Of a stretch of 64,000 bases of DNA, positions 1 to 7,675 are shown piece after piece. The notes beneath the pieces are model-generated. The model was not told the origin of the DNA, ran no database searches, and worked only from the letters and a program-made list of their open reading frames with translations. Each line of letters opens with the position of its first letter. Position 1 is the first letter of the stretch. This stretch comes from Vulcanimicrobiota bacterium (GTDB lineage: Bacteria > Vulcanimicrobiota > Vulcanimicrobiia > Vulcanimicrobiales > Vulcanimicrobiaceae): contig DAIDHQ010000022.1 in the NCBI GenBank assembly GCA_027459645.1, forward strand, positions 62,001 to 126,000, written 5' to 3'. A program made the position numbers and the translations under genes.

Positions 1-848
1 GTCGATCCGCCGACGACGAGATTCGTGATGGAAGAGGGCGTATAATTCAGCGTTGCTAGCGGCAACGTCGCAAGCGTCGTTCCATTAAAAGAAAAGACGA
101 GCGCAGCCGTCGATCCAAGCGCGCCTTTCGATGAGTCATAGCTGATGGCGATCGTGTTTGAAGCACCGCTCGTGCCGTCGGGTTGCGAAAACGACGAGGG
201 TGTAACGGTAATCGCACCGGTTGGCGCATTGGTGGGCGTAACGGTGATCGCTCCGCCGTACGTCACGGCGCCGGTCAACGGTGTCGTGCCGTTATAGACG
301 GTAAGCACGGCCTTCTGCGTTACCGGTGTTGAGGAACCCGTGTTCGCGAAGCTGATCGACGATTTGGCGAACGTTATCGACGAGGGATAATCGCCGAGCG
401 TCAAGGGCGCCGGCGTCGCATTCGGGATGGTCGTATCGATCGTGAGCGTGCCGACGTTGAGTTCGTTGCCGTTTGCATCGAAGGTTGCAACCTGAATCGT
501 GACGCTCGTCGCGATCGGTACCAGGTAGGTGATTCTGCACGACGTCGAGCCGGCGTTCGTGGTGCAGTACGTAGGATCCGTGATGGACACCGTTAACGGC
601 GGCGGCGTCGGTGCAACCGGCGGCGCACCGTTGACCGCTACGACCGATAGAACGATCGTCGCCGTATTGGGCGAGACGATCTTCCGTTGCGAAGCAGCCG
701 GGGACGCTTTGGGGATGGTGATGAGGATCTGCGCGTTCGCGTTGCCACTCTTTTGAATGGGCGCAGGAACCGGCGACGAGGAGCCGCCCCCGCCACACCC
801 CGCAGCGGCTATTGAAACGAAAAGAACGGCAAGCAACCAGCGCTTCAT
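1..848 (-). CDS. Secreted lipoprotein with Ig-like/adhesion-type beta repeats (partial, 3' end outside window)
   Basis: An open minus-strand frame runs from an ATG at 848 to the window edge, giving 282 residues without a stop. The N-terminus is a lipoprotein signal peptide: MKRWLL, a hydrophobic stretch, then a lipobox AAGCGGGG with the lipidated Cys at about residue 18. The rest is rich in Thr, Ser, Val, Pro and Asn, with alternating hydrophobic patches typical of all-beta extracellular domains. Repeated T-P-x-N/A-P-x-G-A-I-T-V-T-P phrases suggest internal repeats. No enzymatic motif is visible. It lies downstream of the RND pump gene on the same strand, separated by a terminator-like hairpin that also contains its likely ribosome binding site. 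Function unknown; probably an outer-surface or periplasmic structural lipoprotein. Confidence 0.75.
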   Translation of the reverse strand, partial: MKRWLLAVLFVSIAAAGCGGGGSSSPVPAPIQKSGNANAQILITIPKASPAASQRKIVSPNTATIVLSVVAVNGAPPVAPTPPPLTVSITDPTYCTTNAGSTSCRITYLVPIATSVTIQVATFDANGNELNVGTLTIDTTIPNATPAPLTLGDYPSSITFAKSSISFANTGSSTPVTQKAVLTVYNGTTPLTGAVTYGGAITVTPTNAPTGAITVTPSSFSQPDGTSGASNTIAISYDSSKGALGSTAALVFSFNGTTLATLPLATLNYTPSSITNLVVGGS

Positions 849-886
849 AAAAAAGCAACCCTCACTACTAAGGCAGAGGGTTGCTT
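849..886 (-). terminator. Intrinsic terminator of the RND gene, overlapping the leader of the next lipoprotein
   Basis: Reading the minus strand, an 11-bp perfect stem (AAGCAACCCTC pairing with GAGGGTTGCTT) encloses a 12-nt loop. Six T residues follow and end immediately before the ATG at 848. It begins five bases after the RND stop codon at 891. The 3' arm contains GAGGG, the only Shine-Dalgarno-like sequence in front of the lipoprotein ATG, so the hairpin could both end RND transcription and hide the ribosome binding site. Confidence 0.75.
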
Positions 887-890
887 GGTT

Positions 891-3800
891 CTACACTTCC
901 GCCGCCGCTTCTTTCGCTATTTGCGCTCGTTCGTGTTGGTGCCGGTTGCCGCGGCGGAACCCACCCATATGCGGCTCGATCCGCCGGGCGCTCCACAGAT
1001 AGAGCGTCGGCACCACAATGAGCGAGAGCATCGTGGAGCACAACAGACCCCCGATGACCACCGTCCCCAGGGGAGCTTGCGTCTGGCTGCCTGCTTCGAT
1101 ACCAAGCGCAATCGGCAGCATGCCGCCGATGGAGGCGAGCGTCGTCATCAAGATCGGACGCAGTCGCAGGGGAGCCGCGCGAAGCACGGCCTCACGCGGA
1201 TCGTAGCCGCGCTCGCGGAGCTGATTCGTGAATTCCACGACGAGAATGGCGTTCTTAACGACGATGCCGACCAGCATGAGCACGCCGATGAATGCCGTCA
1301 AACCGAACGAACGATGGGTGATCACGAGCGCCGCTACGATACCCGCCAGCGAGAGCGGGACCGAAAGCATGATAACGAGCGGATGCAACAGCGATTCGAA
1401 CTGCGCCGCAAGCAGCATATAGATAAGGACGATGGCGAGCAGCACGATCAGGCCGAGGCTTCCAAAGGTGTCGCTTTGCTGCGTTACGGATTGGCCGAAT
1501 TGCCAGTAGTAGCCGGGTGGCAACGTCACCGCGTTCATGATCTTCGTCGCTTGTTGAACCGCTTGCCCGAGCGGAATATTGTTCAAGCCCGCATCGATTT
1601 CGATCATGCGCTGTTTGTTCTGCCGCGTGATCTCTGAAGGGCCCGCGCCGAACGAAATGTTTGCAAGTTCGGCCAGCGGCATGACGGGAAGCGTTTGCGC
1701 GGCGGTCGGCGTGGATGCCGACGTCGCAGATTGGGCCACTTGCGAGGCGAGCGGCGACGTATTTGCGCCGAGCGGAATGTTCAATGAGTCGATCGCCTGC
1801 AGCGAGCGTCGTTCGTCCGGCGGCAACTGCACGACGATCGGATACTCGGTGCCGTTGATCTGCATGTAGCTCGCGATCGATCCCGCGGTCGCCGTATCGA
1901 TGACGCTCGAAATGCTTTGCGTCGAGAGCCCGAGTTGCGCAGCCTTAGAGCGATCGACGCTGATGTTTAACTGCGGCTGCGAGTTGTTGATGTTCGTGTT
2001 CGGCGTTTGAATTCCGGGGATGCGCGAAAGCTCCGGAATCACTTTGTTCCAGGCGGTGTTATAGAGCGTGGTGACGTCCGGGCCGTAGATCTGAATCGTC
2101 AGCGCGTCCTGTCCCCGTGCGATGGTGCCTTGCACGATGTCGATGGTGCGGCCGAACATGCGTAGCCCGGGAATGGGGTCGCCGAAGCGTTTGCGGAATT
2201 GTGCGACCTGCGCTTTGTTAAAATGGCCGCCGCCGCCGCGCATGAACGAGGCGCCCGTTAGCGCCATCTGCCATTGTGAAACAAAGCGAGCGGCTTGGTC
2301 GCCGCTGATATTCGGCTTCAAATTGATCGAGAGGTTCGATTGGTTCGTCACCGCCGTTTGACTGATGAAGCCTTCGGTTCCGACCTGCGCGCCAATGTCT
2401 TGGACGCGCGGGTCTTTCATCATGCGATCTTCGACCTCTTTGGTGACCGCGTTTGTCACCGCGACCGACGTGCCGGTCGGCATGTGCAGATTCATGCGAA
2501 CGAAGGTCGAGTTCGAGGGCGGAAACATTTCCGTTTGCACGGCGCCGAATTTGAGCGCGATGAGCGTCACCGCAAGCACGCCGACCGCGATCAACGTCAC
2601 CAAGCCCGGGCGATCGACGGCCGCAGTGAGCACCTTTGTGTACCAGCGCGCGAACTTTTCGTAGGTTCGGTCGAACGCGCGCGTGAAGCGGGCATAGACG
2701 CCGTTTGACGCGTGTCCGTTGGTCGGAACGACCGCTGCGCCGTTGGGCGCGGCGTTGGTCGAACCATTTGCGTGCGCGACGGCATACTTGTTCTTCACGA
2801 GGATCGTGGCGAGCATCGGCACCGTCGTAACGGCCACCACGAACGAAAGGGCGACCGCGCCCATGACCATCACCGCAAACGGCGTGAAGATCAGCCCTTG
2901 CAATCCCGGAATGAGCACGAGCGGCACGAACACGGTGACGACGGTGATCGACGATGCCATGACCGCCGAGAAAATTTCGGATGTGGCTGATTCTGCAGCG
3001 TCTCGCGGCGCTTGTCCCAGCGCCATGTGCCTATAGATGTTTTCGATGACGACGATGGCGTCGTCGACGATCAAGCCTACGGCGAGCGCCAAGCCTCCGA
3101 GCGTCATGATGTTGAGCGAGTAGCCCGCGACGTAGGCGATAAAGAGGGCACCGAGCACGGAGACCGGCAGCGAGATCGCGACGATCAGCGTCGTGCGCCA
3201 CGAGTGCAGGAACAAGAAGATGATGATGACCGCTAGAATCGCGCCGTAGATCGCGGTGTGCTCCAGCGCGTCGATCGCCTGCACGATGAACTCGCGCTGG
3301 TCGAATACGACCGACATCTTCATGCCGGGGTAGCGCGATTGAATGTCGTGAACTTTTTGGTAGATGCCGACGGCGGTTGCGACGATGTTCGCGTTGGGCT
3401 GCGCGTTGATGATGATTCCGAGCGCCGGCGTGCCGTTGAGGCGCTGAAAGCTGCGCTGTTCGGTAATCGAGTCGCTGACTTTGGCGACGTCGCCGATGCG
3501 GATCGGCGAGCCGTTTTTCGTTGCAACGATGAGTTGCGATACTTGCTGCGCCGATTTCAAGAGTTCGTTGCTTTGAACTTGATACTCGTTGGGGCCGACC
3601 TGCACGATGCCCGCCGGCAGATTCAAGTTCTCTTGCGAGATGCGATTGGTCACTTGAGCGAGCGTCAAGCCGTTTGCCGCTAACAGGTTGGCATTCGGTT
3701 CCACCATGATCGCCCGATTTTGATCGCTCGTCACCGTCACGGCCGCCACGCCGTCGACCGACGCGAATTCATCCGAGAGCGTGTTGGTGAAGAGATCGCC

Positions 3801-4265
3801 CATGGCGCGCAGCGTCATATTGGGATCGGTCACGTACAGACGCACGACCGGAAACGCGTTCGAGTCGAACTTCGAGACCTGCGGCTGCTGCAGATTCGGG
3901 TCGTTCGGAAGCTGGCTTCGAACCCGATCGACCTGCTGCTGGACGTCGACCGCGGCGGTGTCCAGGTTTGTGCCGTAATAGAACTGGGCCCGCACCTCGG
4001 ATTGGCCTTCGGAGGAGCTCGAGTTGATGAGCTGGACGCCGTTGACCCGGCTGACCGCATTTTCGAGCGGCCGGGTGACGAGCGCTTCCATCTGCTCGGG
4101 CCCGACGTTCGGGTAGGTTACGCTCACGTTGACGACCGGGTAGGTGAAGTTCGGTAAGAGGGCCACCGGCAGGCGTGGGAGGGCGAAAATGCCGAGGACG
4201 ACGATTGCCAGGGCAATCATCGAAACGGCGATGCGGCGGCTTACGGCAAATCGGGCAACGGGCAT
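891..4265 (-). CDS. RND-family efflux pump inner-membrane permease (AcrB/HAE1-like)
   Basis: A protein of 1124 residues, close to the ~1040-residue family norm. It is a proton-driven resistance-nodulation-division permease that would act with a periplasmic adaptor and an outer-membrane channel, neither of which is in the window. Visible hallmarks are the N-terminal helix followed by FPRLPVALLPNFTYPVVNV-type sequence, the paired aspartates of helix 4 in GLIVDDAIVVIENIY (about residue 400), and the matching lysine in GIVVKNAILVVEF in the second half. The proton relay therefore looks intact. An Ala/Asn/Gly-rich insertion of about 30 residues (around residues 492-522) lies between the two halves. 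I chose the ATG at 4265 (MPVARFAVSRR); longer frames extend backwards through rpsF and are artefacts. Substrate cannot be told from sequence. Confidence 0.93.
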   Translation of the reverse strand: MPVARFAVSRRIAVSMIALAIVVLGIFALPRLPVALLPNFTYPVVNVSVTYPNVGPEQMEALVTRPLENAVSRVNGVQLINSSSSEGQSEVRAQFYYGTNLDTAAVDVQQQVDRVRSQLPNDPNLQQPQVSKFDSNAFPVVRLYVTDPNMTLRAMGDLFTNTLSDEFASVDGVAAVTVTSDQNRAIMVEPNANLLAANGLTLAQVTNRISQENLNLPAGIVQVGPNEYQVQSNELLKSAQQVSQLIVATKNGSPIRIGDVAKVSDSITEQRSFQRLNGTPALGIIINAQPNANIVATAVGIYQKVHDIQSRYPGMKMSVVFDQREFIVQAIDALEHTAIYGAILAVIIIFLFLHSWRTTLIVAISLPVSVLGALFIAYVAGYSLNIMTLGGLALAVGLIVDDAIVVIENIYRHMALGQAPRDAAESATSEIFSAVMASSITVVTVFVPLVLIPGLQGLIFTPFAVMVMGAVALSFVVAVTTVPMLATILVKNKYAVAHANGSTNAAPNGAAVVPTNGHASNGVYARFTRAFDRTYEKFARWYTKVLTAAVDRPGLVTLIAVGVLAVTLIALKFGAVQTEMFPPSNSTFVRMNLHMPTGTSVAVTNAVTKEVEDRMMKDPRVQDIGAQVGTEGFISQTAVTNQSNLSINLKPNISGDQAARFVSQWQMALTGASFMRGGGGHFNKAQVAQFRKRFGDPIPGLRMFGRTIDIVQGTIARGQDALTIQIYGPDVTTLYNTAWNKVIPELSRIPGIQTPNTNINNSQPQLNISVDRSKAAQLGLSTQSISSVIDTATAGSIASYMQINGTEYPIVVQLPPDERRSLQAIDSLNIPLGANTSPLASQVAQSATSASTPTAAQTLPVMPLAELANISFGAGPSEITRQNKQRMIEIDAGLNNIPLGQAVQQATKIMNAVTLPPGYYWQFGQSVTQQSDTFGSLGLIVLLAIVLIYMLLAAQFESLLHPLVIMLSVPLSLAGIVAALVITHRSFGLTAFIGVLMLVGIVVKNAILVVEFTNQLRERGYDPREAVLRAAPLRLRPILMTTLASIGGMLPIALGIEAGSQTQAPLGTVVIGGLLCSTMLSLIVVPTLYLWSARRIEPHMGGFRRGNRHQHERAQIAKEAAAEV

Positions 4266-4358
4266 GATTACAGAATATGAAACCGACCGGGCTTGATAAG
4301 GGGCTGAGGTTTGCGGTAAAATTCCGAAGTTTGATGGCTCTCTGAGCCGTCTCCCTCT

Positions 4359-4381
4359 ACCCGCTTCGTTTGGGAGCGGGT
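4359..4381 (+). promoter_or_regulatory. Stem-loop in the rpsF leader
   Basis: ACCCGCT (4359-4365) pairs with AGCGGGT (4375-4381) around a 9-nt loop, about 50 bases before the rpsF start. Many bacteria have an S6:S18-binding leader at this place. I cannot confirm that consensus here, so the role is a guess; the 168-base gap must also hold the rpsF promoter. Confidence 0.25.
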
Positions 4382-4433
4382 CACGGGTCCGACCGAAGTC
4401 GCATGCCCGTGTCCAAAGACTGGAATATCGACC

Positions 4434-4781
4434 GTGAACGAGTACGAAGTTACCTATATTTTGCGCCCGAATCTCGAGGAAGCAGACGTGGACGCTCGCG
4501 CGACCGCGATCGCCGAGATCATCAAAGGACAGGGCGGTGAGGTCCTGGGCTACGAGAAGCTTGGCAAGAAGCGCCTGGCCTATGAGATCGCCGACCTGCG
4601 CGAGGGCAACTACGTGGTGATGCGCTTCCGCAGCACCGGCGTGGCCTCGAAGGAGCTCGAGCGCCAGATGAAGCTGCACGAGGACGTCCTGCGAGCCCTC
4701 GTCATTCACTTGGACAAGCACGCGCTGGCCGCCATGGAGCAGGCCGCGCTCGCCCCGCAGGCAGCGCCCGCCCAAGTCTAA
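4434..4781 (+). CDS. rpsF: 30S ribosomal protein S6
   Basis: 115 residues beginning with a GTG codon (MNEYEVTYILRPNLEE). The order is that of S6: a beta strand, then a helix around DARATAIAEIIKGQGGEV, then YEKLGKKRLAYEI and the strand GNYVVMRFRS. The C-terminal tail is Ala/Pro/Gln-rich (AALAPQAAPAQV). S6 binds S18 on the 30S platform. It is followed by a strong terminator and then ssb. The usual partner genes rpsR and rplI are not adjacent but lie 31 kb away at 35817. A GTG start with only a weak upstream GGA suggests modest initiation. Confidence 0.96.
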   Translation: MNEYEVTYILRPNLEEADVDARATAIAEIIKGQGGEVLGYEKLGKKRLAYEIADLREGNYVVMRFRSTGVASKELERQMKLHEDVLRALVIHLDKHALAAMEQAALAPQAAPAQV

Positions 4782-4799
4782 AATCTTCCCAAGACCGTG

Positions 4800-4837
4800 A
4801 ACGGGCCGTGCCGCACGTGTGGCACAGGCCCGTTTTA
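4800..4837 (+). terminator. Rho-independent terminator after rpsF
   Basis: AACGGGCC and TGCC (4800-4812) pair with GGCA and GGCCCGTT (4821-4833) around an 8-nt loop, with a two-base bulge on the 3' side, followed by TTTTATC. It lies 18 bases after the rpsF stop and implies that ssb is at least partly transcribed on its own. Confidence 0.85.
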
Positions 4838-4854
4838 TCTTTCGGGCATAGCGA

Positions 4855-4893
4855 GGGCTACGAAAAGTTCGCGCTGCAAACTTTTCGTAGCCC
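4855..4893. repeat. 15-bp perfect inverted repeat between rpsF and ssb
   Basis: GGGCTACGAAAAGTT (4855-4869) and its exact reverse complement (4879-4893) enclose a 9-nt loop. It is a second, separate hairpin immediately after the rpsF terminator, 36 bases before the ssb start. No T tract follows, so it is not an obvious terminator; it could be a regulatory stem or a small dispersed palindrome. Confidence 0.8.
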
Positions 4894-4929
4894 CATAGCT
4901 CCGCGACATTAGCGAAAGAGAGTACGACA

Positions 4930-5364
4930 ATGGCAGGTTCTTATAATCGAGTGATTCTGGTCGGCAACTTGACGCGCGACCCCGAGATTCGGTACACGCA
5001 ATCCGGTAAAGCGGTGACGAAGTTCACGCTCGCCGTGAACAACCCTCGCAACAAAGAAGAGACGACGTTCGTGGACATCGTCGCGTGGGACCGTCTCGGC
5101 GAAACCTGCAACACGTATCTAAAGAAGGGCAGCAACACGCTGGTCGAAGGCCGCCTCGTCATTCGCTCGTATGACGACAAGGACGGCAACAAACGCAAAG
5201 CCACCGAGGTCGTGATCGACAACATGCAAATGCTCGGATCGCGTCAAGGCGGCGCGGGCGGCGACGACTTCGGCAACGGCAACGCTTACGCCGGCGCGCG
5301 CGCAGCCGCACCCGCCGCGGGCGACTCGTTCAACGACGAACTGGACGACGAAATTCCGTTCTGA
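4930..5364 (+). CDS. ssb: Single-stranded DNA-binding protein
   Basis: 144 residues. Residues 1-105 form the OB fold, with the typical opening NRVILVGNLTRDPEIRYT and the strand-loop FVDIVAWDRLGETC. A Gly/Ala-rich flexible linker follows, and the acidic tip DDEIPF is the conserved C-terminal peptide that recruits replication and repair partners. A purine-rich GAAAGAGAG lies about 10 bases before the ATG at 4930. It protects single-stranded DNA in replication, recombination and repair. It retains the common rpsF-ssb order but is cut off from rpsR. Confidence 0.97.
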   Translation: MAGSYNRVILVGNLTRDPEIRYTQSGKAVTKFTLAVNNPRNKEETTFVDIVAWDRLGETCNTYLKKGSNTLVEGRLVIRSYDDKDGNKRKATEVVIDNMQMLGSRQGGAGGDDFGNGNAYAGARAAAPAAGDSFNDELDDEIPF

Positions 5365-5367
5365 TGC

Positions 5368-5484
5368 TGTCATCCTGAGCGGAAGCGCGAAGCGCTGTAG
5401 GCGAAGGACCGCAACGCATGTGTCATCCTGAGCAAAGCGCACGAAGTGCGCTGTCATGGTGAGCTTGTCGAACCACGAAGGACC
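5368..5484. repeat. Cluster of three TGTCATCCTGAGC-type intergenic repeats
   Basis: Three imperfect units start at 5368, 5421 and 5452 (TGTCATCCTGAGC, TGTCATCCTGAGC, TGTCATGGTGAGC). The first and third end in CGAAGGACC. Units of this shape are widespread non-coding dispersed repeats in environmental bacterial genomes. Here they fill the gap between ssb and the next gene and sit at the left edge of the 30-kb accessory block. Confidence 0.75.
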
Positions 5485-5535
5485 GTATCGAATGAAGAGC
5501 CCGGCGAGAGATTGCTGGGTTCTTTTGGTCCCTTC

Positions 5536-6324
5536 ATGAAAAGGGCATTCGAAATGGCAAGCGATAGCGGTCGTGTGGTCCTGGTAACCGGTGATGCACC
5601 GTATCTCGGAGGGCCTGCAACATGGGCGCGCCTGCGCGAAGCAGCCCCGGAATTCGAATTTATCGAAGTCGATCTTATGGAGATCGCGTTCGAGGAACGT
5701 CTGCGCGATGCAGCACGCAGTCGCATCGAGTCCGCTCTCCGCGGCGCTCGTGCAATAATCGCGCACGGCACCGCTGCCCCTATTGCCATCGAAGCGGTTT
5801 CAGCGACGGACCCGGCGATTCCGATACTTCTGCTCTCGCCGCGCATCGTTATGCGGCCATCGCCCTTGCTGGCCGCGATCCAGACGATTTTCAGCGGTAA
5901 AGGTGCCGATATCCTTAACGCGTTTGCGCGTTCGAAGCACCGTCGCCTGTTGAAGAACGATGCGTATGTCCGCAAGCAGCTTGCCCTCCTCGTGCGCAAT
6001 GACCTCATTACCGAAGAACTCCTGAACGACGCAAAAGCACGGATTGCCGACCCGGGAATGGAAGCGATCGTGAGCCGAAGCGCTGAGAGTTTGCGTGCGC
6101 TTCTGACGCCTATCGACGAGCACGCAAATACAGCCGTATCGAAGCGCATGGTTCTGCTTGGCGAAGGTCCAATGGATCGCAAGGCGCGTTTTCGCGGCGG
6201 CGCGACCGTACTGGAAGGCGCATGGGCCGCGCCGATGATTGAAGCGCCTCAAGCAGTCGCGGATACCCTCCGCGCCCTTATCTCCCGCTCGCCCAGCCGA
6301 ACCGCCGAAGATCTGACACGGTAA
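5536..6324 (+). CDS. Alpha/beta-hydrolase-like protein lacking the nucleophile
   Basis: 262 residues from the ATG at 5536 (MKRAFEMASDSG); the frame is open further upstream only through the repeats. The opening strand VVLVTGDAP, the segment ARAIIAHGTAAPIAIEAV and the later strand MVLLGEGP resemble the beta3, nucleophile-elbow and beta-sheet parts of an alpha/beta-hydrolase. At the elbow, where G-x-S-x-G is expected, the sequence reads H-G-T-A-A, so no Ser nucleophile is present. The C-terminus GAWAAPMIEAPQAVADTLRA resembles the last helix of such folds. It may be a non-catalytic relative or a different Rossmann-like fold. No operon partner is evident; the next gene starts 44 bases later on the same strand. 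Confidence 0.5.
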   Translation: MKRAFEMASDSGRVVLVTGDAPYLGGPATWARLREAAPEFEFIEVDLMEIAFEERLRDAARSRIESALRGARAIIAHGTAAPIAIEAVSATDPAIPILLLSPRIVMRPSPLLAAIQTIFSGKGADILNAFARSKHRRLLKNDAYVRKQLALLVRNDLITEELLNDAKARIADPGMEAIVSRSAESLRALLTPIDEHANTAVSKRMVLLGEGPMDRKARFRGGATVLEGAWAAPMIEAPQAVADTLRALISRSPSRTAEDLTR

Positions 6325-6368
6325 AAACTCAGGGGCTCGAAGACGCGGCGGAAATCGAACGAATCCGT

Positions 6369-6919
6369 ATGGCGAAATTGGTCTTTGCGATGACGCAGTC
6401 GCTGGATGGATACGTTGCGGCTCCAGACGGCGCCCTGTTCGATCCACCCGGCCCCGGGCTTTTCGATCATTTCGTGCAGCATGAACGGAGTTTGGCCGGC
6501 TCGCTGTACGGCCGTCGCGTGTACGAGCTGTTGCGCTTTTGGGAAAGCGATCGCCCCCAATGGAGCGCTCGAGAGCGAGACTTTGCATCAACGTGGCGAG
6601 CACATCCAACCTGGGTCGTATCGCGCTCGCTACGATCGACCGGACCGAACGCCGAGGTCGTCACGGGCGACGTTGAAGCATTCGTGCGGCGCCTGAAATC
6701 CGAAATGGACGGGACGATTGCGGTTGCCGGTCCCGATTTGGCCGCGAGCTTAGCGCGCATGGGCCTGCTCGAGAATATCACCTCTACGTTCGCCCCATCG
6801 TACTTGGCGCAGGGAAGCCCTATTTTGCGGGCATTCGGCCGGCGCTGCGCCTTATCGCGAGCGATCGGATCGGCGAAGACGCCGTGCGACTGGTGTACGA
6901 AAGAGTAGCGGACGCATAG
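6369..6919 (+). pseudogene. RibD-C/dihydrofolate-reductase-like protein, interrupted by a frameshift
   Basis: The frame from ATG 6369 encodes MAKLVFAMTQSLDGYVAAPDG, the usual start of the DHFR-like RibD C-terminal family (often annotated YyaP/YwjB). It continues through SLYGRRVYELLRFW and a MDGTIAVAGPDLAASL segment. After codon 134 (around 6771-6773) family similarity jumps frame. The annotated frame degenerates and stops at 6908. The frame one base back reads EYHLYVRPIVLGAGKPYFAG, then ends ...ASDRIGEDAVRLVYERVADA with a stop at 6917-6919, exactly the expected C-terminus. One base appears to be missing in CTCGAGAATAT. It is either a genuine recent inactivation or a sequence error. Members reduce unknown pterin- or flavin-like substrates with NADPH. 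Confidence 0.8.
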
Positions 6920-6965
6920 CCGGTGTGGAATGGCATAGCGGTCCGTTCGCGTAACTACTAGAGCA

Positions 6966-7388
6966 ATGAATCAACGCTCGTCCAACACGCTTAGCTGGCC
7001 CGCGCTCCTGGCGGCGCTGCAACAGCGCTCCGGCGCATCCGTCCTTATTCGCGACGGTAAACTTACCGAACCGGCCGGCTCCGTACGCAGCCGCCCGGCT
7101 GCCAAAGGGACCGAGCTGTGCTTGTTCCCGGCCGAGAGCCCGTCGACGCGCCTGGAACTCATCGAACAACTCGAAACGCTTTCGAAACGTGCGGACCGGC
7201 GCTTTAAGACCTCCGCTCGCGCGCGGGTCGGCGATACACATCTGTTGATCGAAGGCGTGGCAGATGAGGATATCGACGGTACGACGGTCACGGTCATAAA
7301 AACGCGCCGGCCGAAGCTTGGCTACAATCAAAGCCTGCAAACCGGTGATTCCACCACGTTGCGCTCGAAGCGCATCAAGAACGGATGA
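6966..7388 (+). CDS. Hypothetical protein, 140 residues
   Basis: Soluble, no signal peptide or membrane segment. It begins MNQRSSNTLSWPALLAALQQ and has a basic C-terminus (VIKTRRPKLGYNQS...RSKRIKNG). A central acidic strand-turn stretch (GVADEDIDGTTVTVI) follows a charged helix (RLELIEQLETLSKRADRR). I do not recognise a family. Its stop overlaps the start of the next gene in an ATGA, so the two are translationally coupled and probably work together. Confidence 0.6.
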   Translation: MNQRSSNTLSWPALLAALQQRSGASVLIRDGKLTEPAGSVRSRPAAKGTELCLFPAESPSTRLELIEQLETLSKRADRRFKTSARARVGDTHLLIEGVADEDIDGTTVTVIKTRRPKLGYNQSLQTGDSTTLRSKRIKNG

Positions 7389-7675
7389 GCACGTACAAGG
7401 ACGAATTGGCGCAAGCCGAACGTCAGGGTAAAGCCGCGCACGATGCGATGGAAGAATGGGTGAACCGGCCGCTCGGCGCGCCCGACGTTCCCGGCGCCGT
7501 GCTGGAAGCGCACGCGCAAAGCTTACGCGCGAGCCGCGAACGAATCCAGGCACTGCTGCGTCAAGAGGGAGTGCGCGACGATCTCGAAGCGGCGCTCGCG
7601 CGAAACGAGCAGTACCATAGATCCCTCGGGTTGAGCATCCGCGACAAACCCGAAGAAGAAGAAGAAGCGGACTAA
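7385..7675 (+). CDS. Small helical hypothetical protein coupled to the preceding gene
   Basis: 96 residues, almost entirely charged and helical (DELAQAERQGKAAHDAMEEW, ...LRASRERIQALLRQEGVRDD), ending in a run of acidic residues. It looks like a short coiled coil and has no signal peptide. It starts in an ATGA overlap with the upstream gene. Its 3' end overlaps the convergent primase-like gene by four bases (7672-7675). Function unknown. Confidence 0.6.
   Translation: MSTYKDELAQAERQGKAAHDAMEEWVNRPLGAPDVPGAVLEAHAQSLRASRERIQALLRQEGVRDDLEAALARNEQYHRSLGLSIRDKPEEEEEAD

Noticed and set aside
4266-4775. N-terminal extension of the RND pump frame through rpsF
   Set aside because: It is antisense to a clear S6 gene and lacks family similarity; MPVARFAVSRR at 4265 is the family start.
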